A stretch of 64,000 bases of DNA from Ignavibacteriales bacterium (GTDB taxonomy: Bacteria; Bacteroidota; Ignavibacteria; Ignavibacteriales; Ignavibacteriaceae). The number at the start of each line of letters is the position of its first letter. Positions within the stretch are counted from its first letter, which is position 1. Location of the stretch: assembly GCA_003538625.1 (NCBI GenBank), contig DPRR01000029.1, forward strand, positions 186,001 to 250,000, written 5' to 3'. The notes beneath the pieces were generated by a model, which was not told the DNA's origin, did no database searches, and was given only the letters and a program-made list of their open reading frames with translations. A program made the position numbers and the translations under genes. Positions 62,328 through 64,000 of this stretch are shown piece after piece.

Positions 62328-63200
62328 ATGCAAAATTCTTTTTATTCAAATACTGAAATTATCGGTTTAATTGGTTATCCTATCAAACAAAGTTTTTCTC
62401 CATTTATTCATAACGTTGCTGCTGAATTAACAGGTACCAGATTAATCTATCTGCCTTTTGAAGTTCATTCTACAAATTTAAAGAATGCTGTTAAAGGAAT
62501 TGTTGCTCTTGGATTAAAAGGCTTTAATGTAACTGTGCCGCATAAGGTAAAGGTTGTGGATTTTATAAATCAACTTTCTGAAGAAGCCTCAGTTACCGGA
62601 TCTGTTAATACTGTAGTAAATGAAATGGGAAAGCTAATTGGATATAATACTGATGTGCACGGGATCGTTGAAACTCTTTCACCTTTTAAATCAAAAATTA
62701 ATGGTAACGAAGTTTGTGTACTTGGTGCAGGCGGTTCTGCAAGAGCAGTTATTTATACTTTAATCAGAAATTTTAAACCATCAAAAATATTTTTAATTAA
62801 CCGAACCGAACAATATGCTGAAACGTTAAAGCAGCATTTCAAATCCAAAATGAAGTTTGATGGAATTGTTATTAAAGAATTAATGCAGCCTGATTTAATC
62901 AGTATTTTAAATAATTGTTCTTTAATTGTTAACAGTACATCAGTAGGTATGTATCCCGCTCAGGATGACAGCATTTTAAATACACCGGATATTTTTGTTA
63001 AGGATCAGGTTGTTTTTGATCTTGTTTATAACCCGGTTAAAACAAAATTTTTACAAATGGCAGAATCTAAAGGGGCCGTGCCGGTAAACGGATTAAATAT
63101 GCTTGTACAGCAGGCAGCAAAATCATTTAATCTTTGGACGGGTAAAGAATTTCCATTGGAAAAAGTTTATAAATCCCTTCTTCTTTACGTTACCAAATAA
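62328..63200 (+). CDS. aroE: Shikimate dehydrogenase
   Basis: It reduces 3-dehydroshikimate to shikimate with NADPH. 290 residues: shikimate-binding GYPIKQSFSPFIHNVA, the catalytic Lys in FNVTVPHKVKVVDF, GYNTDVHGI, NADP motif VLGAGGSARAVIY with NRT after the next strand, and the C-terminal VNGLNMLVQQAAKSFNLWTG. All are typical of AroE. It is distant from the DAHP synthase gene at 3739. It converges with the aminotransferase gene, one base separating their stops. Confidence 0.95.
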   Translation: MQNSFYSNTEIIGLIGYPIKQSFSPFIHNVAAELTGTRLIYLPFEVHSTNLKNAVKGIVALGLKGFNVTVPHKVKVVDFINQLSEEASVTGSVNTVVNEMGKLIGYNTDVHGIVETLSPFKSKINGNEVCVLGAGGSARAVIYTLIRNFKPSKIFLINRTEQYAETLKQHFKSKMKFDGIVIKELMQPDLISILNNCSLIVNSTSVGMYPAQDDSILNTPDIFVKDQVVFDLVYNPVKTKFLQMAESKGAVPVNGLNMLVQQAAKSFNLWTGKEFPLEKVYKSLLLYVTK

Positions 63201-63201
63201 T

Positions 63202-64000
63202 TTATTGAATTTTATTTAAAGCTTTTTTCAACCTGAAAACTGCTTCGTGCAAGTGATCCATTGAAGTTGCATAAGACATTCTTAAATAACCTTCACTTCC
63301 AAAAGCACTGCCCGGCACCGTAGCGATGTGAGCTTCATAAAGTAAATGCATTGCAAAATCAAAAGAGTTTTCTACTTTAAGAACTGCGGATTTTGTGTGA
63401 AGATAATGGGAAATATTTGGGAAAAGATAAAATGCACCTTCAGGTTTGTAGCAAGTTATTCCTTTCATCGATGTTAATTCATTATAAAAGTATTCACGTC
63501 TATTTCTAAACTCCTCAAGCATTTCATGAATAACATACTGCGGACCAGCAACCGCTTCTATTGCAGCATGCTGAGAGATTGAAGAAGCGTGTGATGTTGT
63601 ATGGCTTTGAATTTTATTTATGGCATTTACGATATTTTCTGCAGCCGCAGTATAACCAATTCTCCAGCCCGTCATAGCATATGTTTTTGAAATCCCATTG
63701 ACAAGAATTGTCCGTTTTTTGATTTCTGAATTCAATCCGGCAAAACTTGTAAACTGAAAATTATCGTACACTAATTTTTCATAAATCTCATCAGATAAAA
63801 CATAAAAATTATTTTTTAGTACGATTTCGGCCAGCGCTTCAAGTTCCTCTTTTGAGTATGCCGAACCTGTCGGGTTTGATGGATTACACAATATCATCAT
63901 TTTTGTTCTTGATGTTACTGCGTTTTGCAGTTGTTCAGCGGTGACTTTAAATCCATTTGATTCATCTGTTTGGATTACAATGCTTTTCCCACCCGCTAAC
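63202..64000 (-). CDS. Aspartate-type aminotransferase, class I/II (5' end outside window)
   Basis: The reading frame continues past residue Met at 63898-63900 to the window edge (upstream residues include GGKSIVIQTDESNGFKVTAEQL), so this is the C-terminal two thirds of a longer gene. PLP-enzyme motifs are MILCNPSNPTGSAYS, VLSDEIYEKL, the Schiff-base Lys in NGISKTYAMTGWRIGY, and the C-terminal Arg region EGYLRMSYATSMDHL. These fit aspartate/prephenate aminotransferases of subgroup I-gamma. The exact substrate is not certain. Confidence 0.9.
   Translation of the reverse strand, partial: LAGGKSIVIQTDESNGFKVTAEQLQNAVTSRTKMMILCNPSNPTGSAYSKEELEALAEIVLKNNFYVLSDEIYEKLVYDNFQFTSFAGLNSEIKKRTILVNGISKTYAMTGWRIGYTAAAENIVNAINKIQSHTTSHASSISQHAAIEAVAGPQYVIHEMLEEFRNRREYFYNELTSMKGITCYKPEGAFYLFPNISHYLHTKSAVLKVENSFDFAMHLLYEAHIATVPGSAFGSEGYLRMSYATSMDHLHEAVFRLKKALNKIQ

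Noticed and set aside
1..64000. tRNA, rRNA or known riboswitch
   Set aside because: No cloverleaf with a proper T-loop, no rRNA stretch and no familiar riboswitch core was found on reading; a covariance-model search would be needed to exclude small ones.

Overview
The window is AT-rich, gene-dense bacterial chromosome. It reads as a member of the Ignavibacteria (Bacteroidota/Chlorobi group). Eleven secreted proteins end in a type IX secretion (T9SS) type A sorting tail with the NPFNPST signature. Several genes have TAnnTTTG-type promoter boxes. There is a DUF5103 (T9SS plug-like) gene, an LptD homologue that implies an outer membrane, and an agmatine-to-putrescine pair typical of this group. 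The lineage call is inference from these traits; no rRNA or tRNA gene was seen.

Layout. 1-272: 5' part of an esterase-like gene (minus strand). 484-4752: overlapping mutS, DUF1684 lipoprotein and DAHP synthase genes. 4828-15497: secreted or surface proteins, including a MORN-repeat protein, two metallopeptidases and a beta-propeller protein. This stretch is interrupted at 12689-12960 by a strict 42-bp tandem array followed by an unknown helical protein (13067-13771). 15637-18042: aguB and aguA, split by a four-helix-bundle (S23/IVP) cassette with inverted-repeat flanks. 18176-19081: DMT exporter. 19184-27257: a minus-strand run of four related T9SS cargo genes. 27449-30335: three-gene proton-translocating transhydrogenase. 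30668-37609: DUF5103 protein, Gfo/Idh/MocA oxidoreductase, LEA14-like lipoprotein, ROK kinase, LptD and a NYN nuclease. 37705-43374: three more T9SS cargo genes. 43416-52859: minus-strand housekeeping genes (mtaB, rpsA, cmk, dnaX, fRMsr, lon). 53129-55279: suhB with a small DUF6883/DUF4926 cassette at its 3' end, a decayed second copy of the suhB tail, and a REP-associated (RAYT) transposase unit. 55296-60669: acyl-CoA ligase, a 21-bp tandem array, pruA and sucC. 60882-64000: TPR protein, aroE and the start of an aspartate-type aminotransferase.

The housekeeping genes look ordinary. The interest lies between genes and at gene ends. Two tandem arrays have exact 42-bp and 21-bp periods and no period-breaking indel. 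Several small palindromic repeat families are present, one of which lies in frame inside three T9SS sorting tails. GTAG-headed inverted REP pairs flank sucC, with a RAYT gene a few kb away. The terminator hairpin aaaggcacgA...TcgtgccTTTTTT recurs after four successive transcription units. Several starts are placed downstream of the longest open frame because a ribosome-binding site, promoter or signal peptide fits better: 27449, 27257, 30668, 53129, 57134 and 60882.
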